Part shown: one piece after another, positions 18,503 to 27,542 of the stretch
How positions within the stretch are numbered: the stretch's first letter is position 1
How the letters are laid out: every line of letters begins with the position of its first letter
Assembly: GCA_963714415.1 (NCBI GenBank)
Contig: CAVQOL010000005.1
Coordinates: 62,001 to 126,000, forward strand
Direction of reading: 5' to 3'
Source: JAGXRK01 sp963714415
Lineage (GTDB): Bacteria > Bacteroidota > Ignavibacteria > Ignavibacteriales > Ignavibacteriaceae
DNA length: 64,000 nucleotides
Notes under the pieces: generated by a model
Told to the model about the DNA's origin: nothing
The model's input: the letters and a program-made list of their open reading frames with translations, nothing else
Databases searched by the model: none
Translations under genes and position numbers: made by a program

Positions 18503-19217
18503 AGATCTTGTAAAAGTTTATAAGAAAAGAGCAGTTGTTGATAAAGCAACTGTAAAAGTTTCTAAAGGTGAAATTGTTGGATTACTTGGTCCGAACGGTG
18601 CAGGTAAGACTACAACATTTTACATGATAACCGGAATGATACAACCTGAATCCGGAAAAGTTTTTCTTGATGATGAAGAAATTACATCCGTACCAATGTA
18701 TAAGCGCGCAAGAATGGGAATTGGTTACTTGCCGCAGGAAGCATCCATTTTCAGAAGATTGTCGGTTGAAGATAATTTACTTGCTGTTCTTGAAATGACA
18801 AAACTTGATGCAAAACAGAGAAAAGAAAAATGTGACGAACTTCTTGAAGAATTATCTATTTCATACATCAGGAAAAGTATGGGATTTCAGTTAAGCGGTG
18901 GAGAAAGAAGAAGAACAGAAATTGCACGAGCACTTGCAACCGATCCGAGCTTCATTTTACTTGATGAACCCTTTGCCGGCGTTGATCCAATTGCAGTTGA
19001 AGATATTATGATTATTGTTGCTAACTTGAAAAACAGGGGAATAGGCGTTTTGATAACAGATCACAACGTTCACGAAACTTTAAGTATTGTTGATAATGCA
19101 TACATTCTTATTGACGGAAAGATTTTTAAACAAGGTGATGCTAATTCACTTGCTGAAGATGAAGAAGTGAAAAAATTATATCTTGGTGAGAAGTTTAAGC
19201 TAGATCGTTATTTTTAA
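18480..19217 (+). CDS. lptB: LPS export ABC transporter ATPase LptB
   Basis: The ATPase that extracts LPS from the inner membrane with LptFG (not in this window). Features: Walker A GPNGAGKTTTFYMITG (about 36-51), Q-loop GYLPQEASIFRRL (the LptB-typical PQEASIFR), signature LSGGERRRTEIARAL, Walker B FILLDEPFAGVDP and H-loop ITDHNVHETL. The 245 residues are complete. The start ATG lies within the end of lptA, and its 3' end overlaps the convergent nucleotidyltransferase by 23 bases. Confidence 0.96.
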   Translation: MATTLRSEDLVKVYKKRAVVDKATVKVSKGEIVGLLGPNGAGKTTTFYMITGMIQPESGKVFLDDEEITSVPMYKRARMGIGYLPQEASIFRRLSVEDNLLAVLEMTKLDAKQRKEKCDELLEELSISYIRKSMGFQLSGGERRRTEIARALATDPSFILLDEPFAGVDPIAVEDIMIIVANLKNRGIGVLITDHNVHETLSIVDNAYILIDGKIFKQGDANSLAEDEEVKKLYLGEKFKLDRYF

Positions 19218-19938
19218 TCTTTGTTAGAAGTTTTTCTGCTGCTTTCAGATTTTCTAATTTACCAACATCAATCCATGTTGAAATCGTGTGATCATATCCT
19301 TCTATCAAAAATTTTGGTGCAAGTTTTAAATACAAATCAATAATTGAAAATTTATTTACTCGAGGCATTAAATTAAAAATATCAGGATTAACAACCTGTA
19401 TCCCGCTGAAAGCGAACTCATATAACTTGTTAAAATAATCTCTGACAATTTTTTCTTCCTTAGTAGTTTTATTTATCCATCCGCAAAGTACATTTCCTTT
19501 GTCAAAAAGAAGGTAGCGATTTGTTTTTCTTTTCCGGACTGCAAGTGTCGCAAGATTAGTGGATTCTGAGTGATGTTTGTAGAGTTCAATTAAATTAAGA
19601 TCGGTAATTATATCAACATTATAGACAAGTATTGGCTTATCTTTATCAATAAGTTTTGCAATTTGTTTTAATCCGCCGCCTGTATCTAAAAGTAACTTAC
19701 TTTCATCTGAAATCGTAATATTCGCACCAAAATTATTTTTTTCTTTTAAGTAGGCAATAATCATTTCACTGAAATGGTGAACGTTTACAATAATATTCTC
19801 AAACCCGTGGCTAAGAAGTTTTGTTATAGATAATTCAAGAAGAGTTTTCCCGCCTACTTCAACAAGAGCTTTTGGTTTATTGTCGGTTAAAGGTTTAAGC
19901 CTTGTCCCCATTCCTGCGGCGAGGATCATTGCATTCAT
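19195..19938 (-). CDS. murU: Sugar-1-phosphate nucleotidyltransferase, MurU-like
   Basis: A nucleotidyltransferase of the GT-A fold: MILAAGMGTRLKPLTDNKPKAL is the nucleotide-binding start, YNVDIITD the metal-binding Asp region, and GTGGGL-like DTGGGLKQI follows. The 247-residue length matches MurU (N-acetylmuramate 1-phosphate uridylyltransferase), without a C-terminal hexapeptide domain. The gene directly upstream encodes an AmgK-type kinase, the natural partner that makes the sugar 1-phosphate. Together they would recycle peptidoglycan sugars to UDP-MurNAc, by analogy with Pseudomonas AmgK-MurU. Substrate assignment rests on this pairing. Confidence 0.75.
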   Translation of the reverse strand: MNAMILAAGMGTRLKPLTDNKPKALVEVGGKTLLELSITKLLSHGFENIIVNVHHFSEMIIAYLKEKNNFGANITISDESKLLLDTGGGLKQIAKLIDKDKPILVYNVDIITDLNLIELYKHHSESTNLATLAVRKRKTNRYLLFDKGNVLCGWINKTTKEEKIVRDYFNKLYEFAFSGIQVVNPDIFNLMPRVNKFSIIDLYLKLAPKFLIEGYDHTISTWIDVGKLENLKAAEKLLTKIKNNDLA

Positions 19939-19942
19939 TACT

Positions 19943-21376
19943 TCATTCCTTACTAAGCTCTGTATGTACTAACTGAACTTTTATTTTATATTTATCATGA
20001 AGGTGTTTCGTTAACTCTTCGGCGCAGTAAACAGATCGATGCTGACCACCGGTGCATCCGAAATTAACCATTAAATCTGTAAATCCTCTTGTTATATAAT
20101 TCTCAACAGATGAATCAACTAACTGAAAAACATTCTCTAAAAATTTATCTATATCACTTTCTTTCTTGAGAAAATCGATTACATCCTCATCTCTTCCTGT
20201 TTGATGTTTGTATTGTTCATACCTTCCCGGATTGTGTATTGCACGGCAATCAAAAACAAATCCGCCGCCATTGCCGGAATTATCCTTAGGAATTTGTTTC
20301 TTGTATGAAAAACTTTTGATACTGACAGTTAGGTCGCTTTCATGAAGAAGCGGATAATCATGCTTTCGTAATTCATCAGAATTTATCATCTGTTCAAGAC
20401 ATTTGAATAAATGAGGCAGCTTTAATGAAGTATCCCAATTGTTAAGCAGCCATTCCATATTCTTTAATGCCGGGGGAATACTTTTCAGAAAGTGAGATTT
20501 TCGTTCATAAAATCCTCTAAATCCGTAAGCCCCCATTGCCTGAAGAATTCTTATAAGAATGAATGGCTTGTAATACTCTATAAAACTATACTTATCAATT
20601 CCATATTTATCTTTAATAAGTGATATATAAAATTCAAGCAGCTCGGTTCTCATTTCAAAAGTAAGTTCAGCCTTAGCGTCAAAAAGAAGAGATGCTACAT
20701 CATACTGCAGCGGACCTTTTCTACCTCCCTGATAATCGATAAAATACGATTTATCATCTTTCAACATAATATTACGTGACTGGTAATCTCTGTAAAGAAA
20801 ATATTTTGAGTCGGCTGAAAGTAAAAAATCTGTGAAGTTATGAAAATCATCTTCAATTAATTGTTCATTGAAAGAAATTTTTGCAAGCTTAAGAAAATAA
20901 TATTTGAAATAACTTAAATCCCATAACATTGATTGACGGTCAAATTCTTTTCTTGGATAACAATGAGTGTAATTAAAATCTTTTGCGGCATCAACCTGGA
21001 ACTTTGGCAGTTCTGTTAAAACATTTTTATATAATTCAATTATGTGTTCATCAGGATCATCATCACTTCTTAATTTAACAATTTTACTGTATAGTGTTTC
21101 ATCGCCAAGATCTTCAAGTAAATAAACATCTGCATCAAGCTGCTCTTCATAAAGTTGGGGCACGTTTAATTTACTGTTAATAAATTGTTTAGTAAAAGAT
21201 ATGAAAGCATCATTTTCTTTGCGGTCTCTGTTGTAAACGCCAATTGCTGAAACTGCATTATTTTTAAGCCGGTAATATTCTCTATAAGATCCGGAAGGAG
21301 GAAGTTGTTCATAATTGATAGCTTCTTTGTTATAATGCTTCTTAAATAAATTTCTTAGCAGATTTTCTTTATCCAT
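19943..21376 (-). CDS. AmgK-like sugar kinase fused to RapZ C-terminal domain
   Basis: A two-domain protein of 477 residues. Residues about 1-330 form an aminoglycoside-phosphotransferase fold: PSGSYREYYRL loop, VYLLEDLGDETLY, LYRDYQSRNIML catalytic loop with Asp and Asn, and IDYQGGRKGPLQYDVASLL metal site. This is like AmgK (anomeric N-acetylmuramate/GlcNAc kinase). Residues about 345-477 match the C-terminal domain of RapZ: FVFDCRAIHNPGRYEQYKHQ, GRDEDVIDFL and FGCTGGQHRSVYCAEEL, without the P-loop kinase half. RapZ senses glucosamine 6-phosphate in E. coli, so the fusion may tie cell-wall sugar sensing to recycling. The start ATG overlaps the GNAT gene end by 8 bases; MurU follows after 4 bases. 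Confidence 0.85.
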   Translation of the reverse strand: MDKENLLRNLFKKHYNKEAINYEQLPPSGSYREYYRLKNNAVSAIGVYNRDRKENDAFISFTKQFINSKLNVPQLYEEQLDADVYLLEDLGDETLYSKIVKLRSDDDPDEHIIELYKNVLTELPKFQVDAAKDFNYTHCYPRKEFDRQSMLWDLSYFKYYFLKLAKISFNEQLIEDDFHNFTDFLLSADSKYFLYRDYQSRNIMLKDDKSYFIDYQGGRKGPLQYDVASLLFDAKAELTFEMRTELLEFYISLIKDKYGIDKYSFIEYYKPFILIRILQAMGAYGFRGFYERKSHFLKSIPPALKNMEWLLNNWDTSLKLPHLFKCLEQMINSDELRKHDYPLLHESDLTVSIKSFSYKKQIPKDNSGNGGGFVFDCRAIHNPGRYEQYKHQTGRDEDVIDFLKKESDIDKFLENVFQLVDSSVENYITRGFTDLMVNFGCTGGQHRSVYCAEELTKHLHDKYKIKVQLVHTELSKE

Positions 21377-21905
21377 ATAATTTTATAAAATCCTCTTTTA
21401 ATAATGCAAAAACATATTGATCTAAATAAGATTCTTCCTTTAACACTGCTTTGCGCATTAGTCCCTCCAGTTTATATCCACAGTTTTCAAGGACTCTAAC
21501 TGATGCAGGATTGCCTCCGAATACACCTGCATAAATTCTGTTTATCTTAAAATTGTTGAATATATATTTTGTCATTTCTTTAAGAGCCCGGCTTACAATA
21601 TGTTTTCCCCAGAATGGTTCACCAAGCCAGTAGCCAATTTCAGCATTATGTTTGAACACATCTTCTCTCAAATAGAATCCAATACCGCCAATTAATTCAT
21701 TTTCATTTGCAATCGCAAAATGGGTTTCGGGATTTTGGGCAACGCAACTTGTCAACCATACGACTGCATCATCTTTTGTGTATGGATGCGGAAAAGTATC
21801 TTTTAGATGCTTAAAGACATTATAGTTGTTTCCGTACTTAATTAGAGCATCTTTATCATTTTTCTCGTAGCTGCGTATTTTATAATTGTCAAATTTAATT
21901 TCCAT
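21369..21905 (-). CDS. GNAT family N-acetyltransferase (RimJ/RimL type)
   Basis: The protein is about 178 residues with a GNAT fold. The N-terminal strand is IRSYEKNDKDALIKYGNN, then LIGGIGFYLREDVFKHNAEIGYWLGEPFWGKHIVSRAL carries the acetyl-CoA site, and RIYAGVFGGNPASVRVLENCGYKLEGLMRKAV closes the fold, as in RimJ/RimL/SpeG relatives. The frame can be opened to a TTG at 21923, but the ATG at 21905 (MEIKFDNYKI) is the better start because it begins the domain directly. It overlaps the AmgK-RapZ gene by 8 bases and may be co-transcribed with it. The acceptor is unknown. Confidence 0.88.
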   Translation of the reverse strand: MEIKFDNYKIRSYEKNDKDALIKYGNNYNVFKHLKDTFPHPYTKDDAVVWLTSCVAQNPETHFAIANENELIGGIGFYLREDVFKHNAEIGYWLGEPFWGKHIVSRALKEMTKYIFNNFKINRIYAGVFGGNPASVRVLENCGYKLEGLMRKAVLKEESYLDQYVFALLKEDFIKLYG

Positions 21906-21916
21906 AAAAATTCTTT

Positions 21917-22880
21917 CTACCAATATCCATAAGGACCACCGTAAGCTCCCTGGTCGTTCCTGGTTCCGTTAACATCATTGAATTCTGATATCAGGATTAC
22001 CAGCGTTTTTGCAGGGAGAGGCATAAATCAATCCGAAATTATATTCTGAAATGAAATATGGATCCATATTTTCCAATGCAATATAATTGTATTGCTCAAT
22101 ATAATTTGTGGAATCCTCGGATAAATACAATAAATGCGACAATCTATCATGTGCAGTGTTTTCGTAAAAAATATTATTTTGGATTTCGGTTAAGTGTGGT
22201 AAAAGAACTGTAACTGCTCCACCCGGATTCATAGATTTATTTTTATTAAAAACGTTGTTAATCAAAACAATATCTGAATTTTGTGAATAGACGGCAGCAC
22301 CTGAATTTAATGCCTGATTCATGTTGAATATTACATTTCTTACATCTAAAGTACTGTTAAATGCCGCTATAGCTCCTCCAGAGTATGCTGTATTATTTTC
22401 GAAGTAGCAATTTCGAAAATTAGAATTTGATTCAACTATGGAAATTGAACCGACATAATCAGGGTCAGGAGAATATATTTCTACGAAAGTGCAGAAGTGA
22501 AACAAGGTTTGCGAATCAGAATTTAAAATTTTTATTCCTGCCCAGTTATTTCGATATGGAAGAAAATAGATTCGGTAAAATATTTGACCGATAGCTTCCA
22601 ATTCTCCTTTAACAATAAGAGATTTCCCTTCCTCAAAATAAAGCTCTACTCCTGCCTCAATTGTCAATGACATTGATGTATCAACAATAATATCATCTTT
22701 GATGAGATAGGGTGATTCTGCTCTTACTAATACACCTGAAATTGATCCGCTGATTTCTGTAAAAAGTCCTGAAATAGGAGGTCCAGTTCCATCATCAGTA
22801 AAATAATCCCTTTCTACACAAGAAGTGATTAGGACTATAGAAAAAAGAAATATTAATATTTTATTAATTGATAGTTTCAT
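21917..22880 (-). CDS. Parallel beta-helix lipoprotein, C-terminal frameshift
   Basis: The N-terminal lipoprotein signal (SIVLITSC) is followed by a low-complexity linker and an anchored right-handed beta-helix. Repeated rungs are seen: LTIEAGVELYFEEGKSLIVK, NFRNCYFENNTAYSGGAIAA, LDVRNVIFNMNQALNSGAAV and LINNVFNKNKSMNPGGAVTV. The open frame ends at 21975 just after NAGNPD. Shifting one base restores EFNDVNGTRNDQGAYGGPY and a stop at 21917, the usual end of this protein type. Such proteins sit on the cell surface; the binding target is unknown. Confidence 0.8.
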
Positions 22881-22976
22881 ATAATTACTAAAATAACATT
22901 CTAAATTTACTATATTTATCTATAAATAATTTTGAAAATCTATCATAGTATGTTATAATAATTTCAAATCAATATT

Positions 22977-24110
22977 ATGAAAACAATCATTATCAGTTTA
23001 GTCCTTTTTCTTTCCACACAATTTTTTGCACAGGATCTGGTAGTTGTCAATATAAATATAATTGCCAGCGAAGTTATGGAAAATGAGATTGTCTATATAA
23101 CAGGTAACGATTTACAGTTGGGTAACTGGAATCCATCATTAGTATCTCTTGAGCAGATCAATGATTCTTTATGGACAAAAACATTTTCATTTCCTCAAGG
23201 AACCGACCTTGAGTTTAAATTCACAAAAGGTACGTGGTTAAAAGAGGCAGTAAATGAAGATGGAACTATTCCCAAAAATAATATTTTAAGAGTTCTTAAT
23301 GATACATCCATCAATTATTCTATCAGAAAGTGGAAAGATCAGATTGAAACAACTTTATCAGGAAAGATTACAGGAACAGTTGAGTACATAAGAAATTTTG
23401 AATCAGAAGGACTTGAGCCGAGAGATATTATTATTTGGCTGCCGCCGTCTTACGATTCAGTAATTCACAAATGTTATCCCGTGCTTTATATGCACGATGG
23501 TCAAAATATAATGGATCCTGCAACTTCTTCATTTAACGTTGATTGGCAGCTTGATGAAACGGCAGACAGTTTAATAAAAGCCGATGCGATTAATGAGATA
23601 ATTATTGTTGGAATTTATAACACGTTTAATAGAAGAAGTGAATATTCACCGAATGATACCGGTTATAGGTATATGGATTTTATAGCCCACGAATTGAAAC
23701 CATTTGTTGATAAAAATTATAGAACTAAACCCGAACCAGAATTCACTGCTGTTGGCGGTTCATCAATGGGCGGCTTGATTTCTTTTATGCTTGCATGGGA
23801 ATATCCCGATATTTTTTCTAAAGCTGCCTGCCTTTCCCCGGCATTTATTTACAATGAATTGAATTATGTCAAAACGGTAAACAGTTATATTGGTCCAAAG
23901 AAACCAATTTTATTTTACATTGATAATGGTGGAATTGATCTTGAAGAACGACTTCAGCCGGGCATTGATGAAATGATAAAAGTTCTTGATGAAAAGGGAT
24001 ATAAAATTGATGAAGATTATTTTTGGTACAAAGATGATAACGCAGTTCATTCTGAAAGTGCCTGGGCGCAAAGAGTGTGGAGATTTCTGGAATTATTTTT
24101 TAGTAAATAA
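22977..24110 (+). CDS. Secreted esterase with N-terminal carbohydrate-binding (CBM20-like) domain
   Basis: The signal peptide ends FFAQ. Residues about 22-115 look like a starch-binding CBM20 fold (VYITGNDLQLGNWNP, LEFKFTKGTW). Residues about 140-375 are an esterase D/Fes-type alpha/beta hydrolase: RDIIIWLPPSYDS, VLYMHDGQNIMDP, GIYNTFNRRSEYSP, nucleophile elbow GGSSMGGLISF and a late His in AVHSESAW. The family hydrolyses esters of sugars, glucans or siderophores; the substrate is not evident. It is probably periplasmic or secreted, and monocistronic. Confidence 0.85.
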   Translation: MKTIIISLVLFLSTQFFAQDLVVVNINIIASEVMENEIVYITGNDLQLGNWNPSLVSLEQINDSLWTKTFSFPQGTDLEFKFTKGTWLKEAVNEDGTIPKNNILRVLNDTSINYSIRKWKDQIETTLSGKITGTVEYIRNFESEGLEPRDIIIWLPPSYDSVIHKCYPVLYMHDGQNIMDPATSSFNVDWQLDETADSLIKADAINEIIIVGIYNTFNRRSEYSPNDTGYRYMDFIAHELKPFVDKNYRTKPEPEFTAVGGSSMGGLISFMLAWEYPDIFSKAACLSPAFIYNELNYVKTVNSYIGPKKPILFYIDNGGIDLEERLQPGIDEMIKVLDEKGYKIDEDYFWYKDDNAVHSESAWAQRVWRFLELFFSK

Positions 24111-24123
24111 AAAATTGTAAAAA

Positions 24124-24783
24124 CTATTTTTTCCCAATCTTCTTTTCAAAATGTTGATAGTCTTTTACGCTGCGCCAGTCACCGCCCCACGACCAGCCTC
24201 TTATTTTGAATTCTCTTACGAGTTGAGAATCTGAAGTTATTGTTCCCCGTACTGATGGATCATATGAAGAACCTTCTGGAATGATTATGTCACGCTTAAT
24301 ATAAGGATTCTGTATCGGGTTTATATCAATTGCATATCCATAAGCGTGACTTGAAACAATTCTGGTTCCTGATACAAAGCGGTAATTGAATGCCGTTGTA
24401 TTGTTATCTTCAATCGAAGCTTCATCAGACCAATCATACTTTGCAATTGGAATAACTCTCTCAACGGGAAACCGCGATTCTTTTATGAACTCAAATATTT
24501 CAATAATATCCTGCTTAACTGCTTTGTTAACAAGCAATTGACCCTTACAAAGTATACCATTAAAAGAATAATAGAAAACATCAACGAGCACAAGATTATT
24601 TATTATTGCTGCAGGAATATTAATACCGGCAATAGCTTCTTCAAATGTCTTATCAGAATCAATCACTAATAATTCAGAATGATGGTTTCTCACTGAATTC
24701 CGAACTTCACTCACAAGTCTGCTTTGGGCATAATATTCTACTGAATAACCAAAAAATAAAGCCAGAGTTAAAAATATTTTCAT
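24124..24783 (-). CDS. M15 family D-alanyl-D-alanine carboxypeptidase/endopeptidase
   Basis: The zinc-peptidase signature of M15 is clear: SSHAYGYAIDINP gives His and Asp ligands, and SWGGDWRSVKDYQHFE gives the distal catalytic Asp/Glu and His. The open frame extends to 24855, but the ATG at 24783 (MKIFLTLALFFGYSVEYYAQ) begins a proper signal peptide and is the likely start, giving about 219 residues. The enzyme would trim peptidoglycan stem peptides in the periplasm. It is convergent with the esterase and divergent from the FKBP gene. Confidence 0.85.
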   Translation of the reverse strand: MKIFLTLALFFGYSVEYYAQSRLVSEVRNSVRNHHSELLVIDSDKTFEEAIAGINIPAAIINNLVLVDVFYYSFNGILCKGQLLVNKAVKQDIIEIFEFIKESRFPVERVIPIAKYDWSDEASIEDNNTTAFNYRFVSGTRIVSSHAYGYAIDINPIQNPYIKRDIIIPEGSSYDPSVRGTITSDSQLVREFKIRGWSWGGDWRSVKDYQHFEKKIGKK

Positions 24784-24923
24784 AATTAATAAATTTTTGG
24801 AATTGTTTTCTTCTTGTGTAAAACTATCATTTATAATTAAGAAAAAACAAGTCAAAATAAATTCATTTTTGTTTTTTAACTGACATAATGGATATATTTG
24901 CCGGGTAAAAAAAAGGAAAAATA

Positions 24924-25757
24924 ATGAAAAAAATTCTTAGTGTAGTTTTAATACTGCTATTTGTGTCAGCTTGCTCAAGTGATCCTGATGTTATTAAAAC
25001 CGATAGCGGCTTAAGTTATGTTGATGATATAGTTGGCGAAGGTCGTGAAGTAAAAGACGGCGATCTTGTTGTTATTCATTTTGTTGCATGGACTCTCGGT
25101 GATTCAGCAAATATCTACGGCGATTGGCAAAATGATTCTACTAAAAATTCATTTCGAATTGCTTCGTCTTATGAAACCAATCAGACTTTAAAATATGTCG
25201 TGGGATCAAAACAATTTGTAAAAGGAAGCGATGAAGGTTTTATCGGTATGAAAAGTGGCGGAAAGCGTACCATAATTATTCCATCGGAATTGGCATACGG
25301 AGATCAGGGCATGGGTCCTATACCTCCTAAAGCATCTCTGAAACTTTTTGTTGAAGTACTTGAGGTGAAAGATCCTATTGTTGCAAAAATGTGGGATGTT
25401 GATCCGAAGTTATTCAAAGAAACAAAAAGCGGATTGAAGTACGCAATTATTGAAGAAGGTACCGGTCCGGAAGCCGACAGCGGTAAAATTGTTGCTGTGC
25501 ATTATTCAGGTTTTCTTACTGATGGAAGAAAGTTTGACAGTTCCGTTGAAAGAGATGAACCGTTAACAATAATGCTTGGCAGAAGACAAGTTATTCCTGG
25601 TTGGGAAGAAGGTATTGATCTATTAAGGCAGGGAAGTAAAGCACAATTTGTAATTCCTCCGCAGATTGGATATGGTGATCGTGATCTTGGTATTATCCCT
25701 CCAAATTCAACTTTAATTTTTGATGTTGAAATAGTAGAAGTTAAAAGTCACCAATAA
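24924..25757 (+). CDS. Lipoprotein with two FKBP-type peptidyl-prolyl isomerase domains
   Basis: The lipoprotein signal ends LLFVSAC. The first FKBP domain (about 35-150) has GDLVVIHFVAW, GSDEGFIGMKSGGKRTIIIP and AYGDQGMGPIPPKASL. The second (about 165-275) has GPEADSGKIVAVHYSGFL, FDSSVERDEPLTIMLGRRQ, VIPGWEEGIDLLRQGSKAQF and IGYGDRDLGIIPPNSTLIFD. The second retains the classical active-site pattern, while the first has an insertion after the first strand. It likely helps fold envelope proteins. A rho-independent terminator follows at 25780-25830. Confidence 0.93.
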   Translation: MKKILSVVLILLFVSACSSDPDVIKTDSGLSYVDDIVGEGREVKDGDLVVIHFVAWTLGDSANIYGDWQNDSTKNSFRIASSYETNQTLKYVVGSKQFVKGSDEGFIGMKSGGKRTIIIPSELAYGDQGMGPIPPKASLKLFVEVLEVKDPIVAKMWDVDPKLFKETKSGLKYAIIEEGTGPEADSGKIVAVHYSGFLTDGRKFDSSVERDEPLTIMLGRRQVIPGWEEGIDLLRQGSKAQFVIPPQIGYGDRDLGIIPPNSTLIFDVEIVEVKSHQ

Positions 25758-25779
25758 ACCAGAAACTAAATAAGTTTAT

Positions 25780-25830
25780 AACTCTGTGTCTGTAAATAAA
25801 TGATTTTTGCAGGCACAGAGTTATTTTTTT
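25780..25830 (+). terminator. Rho-independent terminator after the FKBP gene
   Basis: aactctgtgtctg (780-792) pairs with caggcacagagtt (810-822), allowing one mismatch, followed by a run of seven T at 25824-25830. It lies 23 bases after the FKBP stop. Confidence 0.85.
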
Positions 25831-25907
25831 AAATAAATTCGGAATTTGACTGTCTCTCTCTTTTTCCTTTTAATATCACTCGCGGTTATATAAATATCTT
25901 CCTGGAT

Positions 25908-26783
25908 TTATTTCAAATAATAATTTAGTAAAGAGATAGCCTGACTGTAGTATCCCGTTCCAAATAAATTCAAATGGTTCATAACGTGGTAGAGTTTATA
26001 AATATTTTCCCTGAATTCAAATCCATCCGGTAATGGATAAGATTCGTTGTATGATTTATAAAACTCATTTGAAAAACCACCAAAAAGTTTTGTCATTGCA
26101 AGGTCAGCTTCCCGGTGACCATAGTAAACAGCAGGATCAATCAAACAGGCTTCACCTTTTTCATCAACTATATAATTTCCTCCCCAAAGATCGCCATGAA
26201 GTAAGCAGGGAGGCTCTTCGCTTCCTTCTATTATCTCAGAAATTTTGTCTTCAAGTTTTTTTATGAGCGAAGTTAGTGTTGAGTCTGCATAGCCGTTTTT
26301 TCTTGCAAGATTATATTGAAATAGAATTCTTTTATTAAAATAAAATTCTATCCAGTTTTCCTCTTCAGTATGATCCGGAATGTTTATTTGCGGAGTAGAA
26401 CCAATATAATTGTTTTCAGTAAAACCAAACTTTTCTGATTTATACCTGTGCAGCTCAGCAAATTTTCTTCCAAAGTTCTCAAAGAAATTTTTTGTTCGTG
26501 ATGAACCGTCAATACATTCAAGTAAAATAAAATTCGAATCAGCATGCATAACTTCAGGAATTCTTATTGCTTCAGCTTTTCTAAGTTCTTTTAATCCATT
26601 TGCTTCCTTAATAAACATATCAGGCGGCTGTGAGTAATTAACTTTCAAAAAATATTTTTTTCCTGAAGCGCATTTTAGTATTTGTGAGTCACTAATACAT
26701 CCGCCGGAAACGGAATGTGAACCGGTTACTTTATCATTTATTATTGATTCAATATTTTTAATCAGACTCTGATTCAATGTCAT
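25908..26783 (-). CDS. Fructosamine/ketosamine-3-kinase family protein
   Basis: A protein-repair type kinase of the FN3K family that phosphorylates sugars attached to proteins, starting deglycation. Features: SGGCISDSQILKCASGKKYFLK (nucleotide loop and Lys), LLECIDGSS hinge, FGRKFAELHRYKSEKFGF, LLHGDLWGGNYIVDEKG catalytic loop, and LIDPAVYYGHREADLAMTKLFGGF metal and substrate site. The open frame reaches 26831, but the ATG at 26783 starts the family N-terminus and gives about 291 residues. It overlaps the end of the upstream LMW phosphatase gene by 26 bases. That pairing is known in bacteria, where the phosphatase can act on ketosamine phosphates. Confidence 0.88.
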   Translation of the reverse strand: MTLNQSLIKNIESIINDKVTGSHSVSGGCISDSQILKCASGKKYFLKVNYSQPPDMFIKEANGLKELRKAEAIRIPEVMHADSNFILLECIDGSSRTKNFFENFGRKFAELHRYKSEKFGFTENNYIGSTPQINIPDHTEEENWIEFYFNKRILFQYNLARKNGYADSTLTSLIKKLEDKISEIIEGSEEPPCLLHGDLWGGNYIVDEKGEACLIDPAVYYGHREADLAMTKLFGGFSNEFYKSYNESYPLPDGFEFRENIYKLYHVMNHLNLFGTGYYSQAISLLNYYLK

Positions 26784-27249
26784 TCCTGATTTTTTCCAAA
26801 AGATTTTTATTTCCTTCTTCCAATAGATCAAGTACTATTTCAAAACCCTCTGAGATCCCATAATAAGGATCCGGTACTTCGTCATAGCTATTATTTATAA
26901 AATACTTGGCAATTTTATGAACTTTATGGCAGTACTTTTTATTCCTGTCTAATGAAAGTATGTCTTCATAATTATTATTATCCATTGTAACTATATAATC
27001 AAATTCATCAAAGTCCTTTTCTGGATTGAACTGCCTTGACAGACTAGTCAATTTATATCCTCTTTTTGAAGCATGTTTGCTCATTCTTGGATCAGCAGGT
27101 TCGCCATGATGGAAGTCAAGTGTTCCTGCGGAGTCAACTTCTATTTTATTTTCAAATCTCATATCTTTAATTAACTTAGTCATAATTCCTTCAGCAGCGG
27201 GGGAACGGCAGATATTTCCCATACAAACAAATAAAACTTTTTTCTTCAC
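26758..27249 (-). CDS. Low-molecular-weight protein-tyrosine-phosphatase
   Basis: The P-loop VCMGNICRSP (CX5R, Cys about residue 9) opens the protein. FVC is preceded by basic residues, and the general acid is in DPYYG near residue 129. The 163-residue length is normal. Upstream of and overlapping the FN3K-type kinase, it may serve in sugar-phosphate or protein deglycation rather than phosphotyrosine signalling. That idea comes from the known gene association, not from residues seen here. Confidence 0.92.
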   Translation of the reverse strand: MKKKVLFVCMGNICRSPAAEGIMTKLIKDMRFENKIEVDSAGTLDFHHGEPADPRMSKHASKRGYKLTSLSRQFNPEKDFDEFDYIVTMDNNNYEDILSLDRNKKYCHKVHKIAKYFINNSYDEVPDPYYGISEGFEIVLDLLEEGNKNLLEKIRNDIESESD

Positions 27250-27542
27250 ACTTTCTCCATTTGTTAAAAATTTGCTTTCTAAATTTATTCTACTGAGTTA
27301 AATACTGCAATTATTGATGTATAATTATTAAAGTTCAGGTTCTACTCAAAGTTGAATTAATAATATCCATCAATCTTACAATCAAGTTTTATATATACTA
27401 TTCACTATGTATAGTTTACTAATAATTTGTGTATTTCTAAGAATACATCCAACATTAGTTGTTTGAAAATTATTGAAGTTAAAGATGATTAGGTCGATGG
27501 CATTATTGTTGGCTTATGAAGAAGTCAAATAAAGGAACTTTT

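Noticed and set aside
27395..27420. actat ... atagt palindrome as an operator
   Set aside because: Arms are only five bases and the sequence is AT-rich, so chance is likely.
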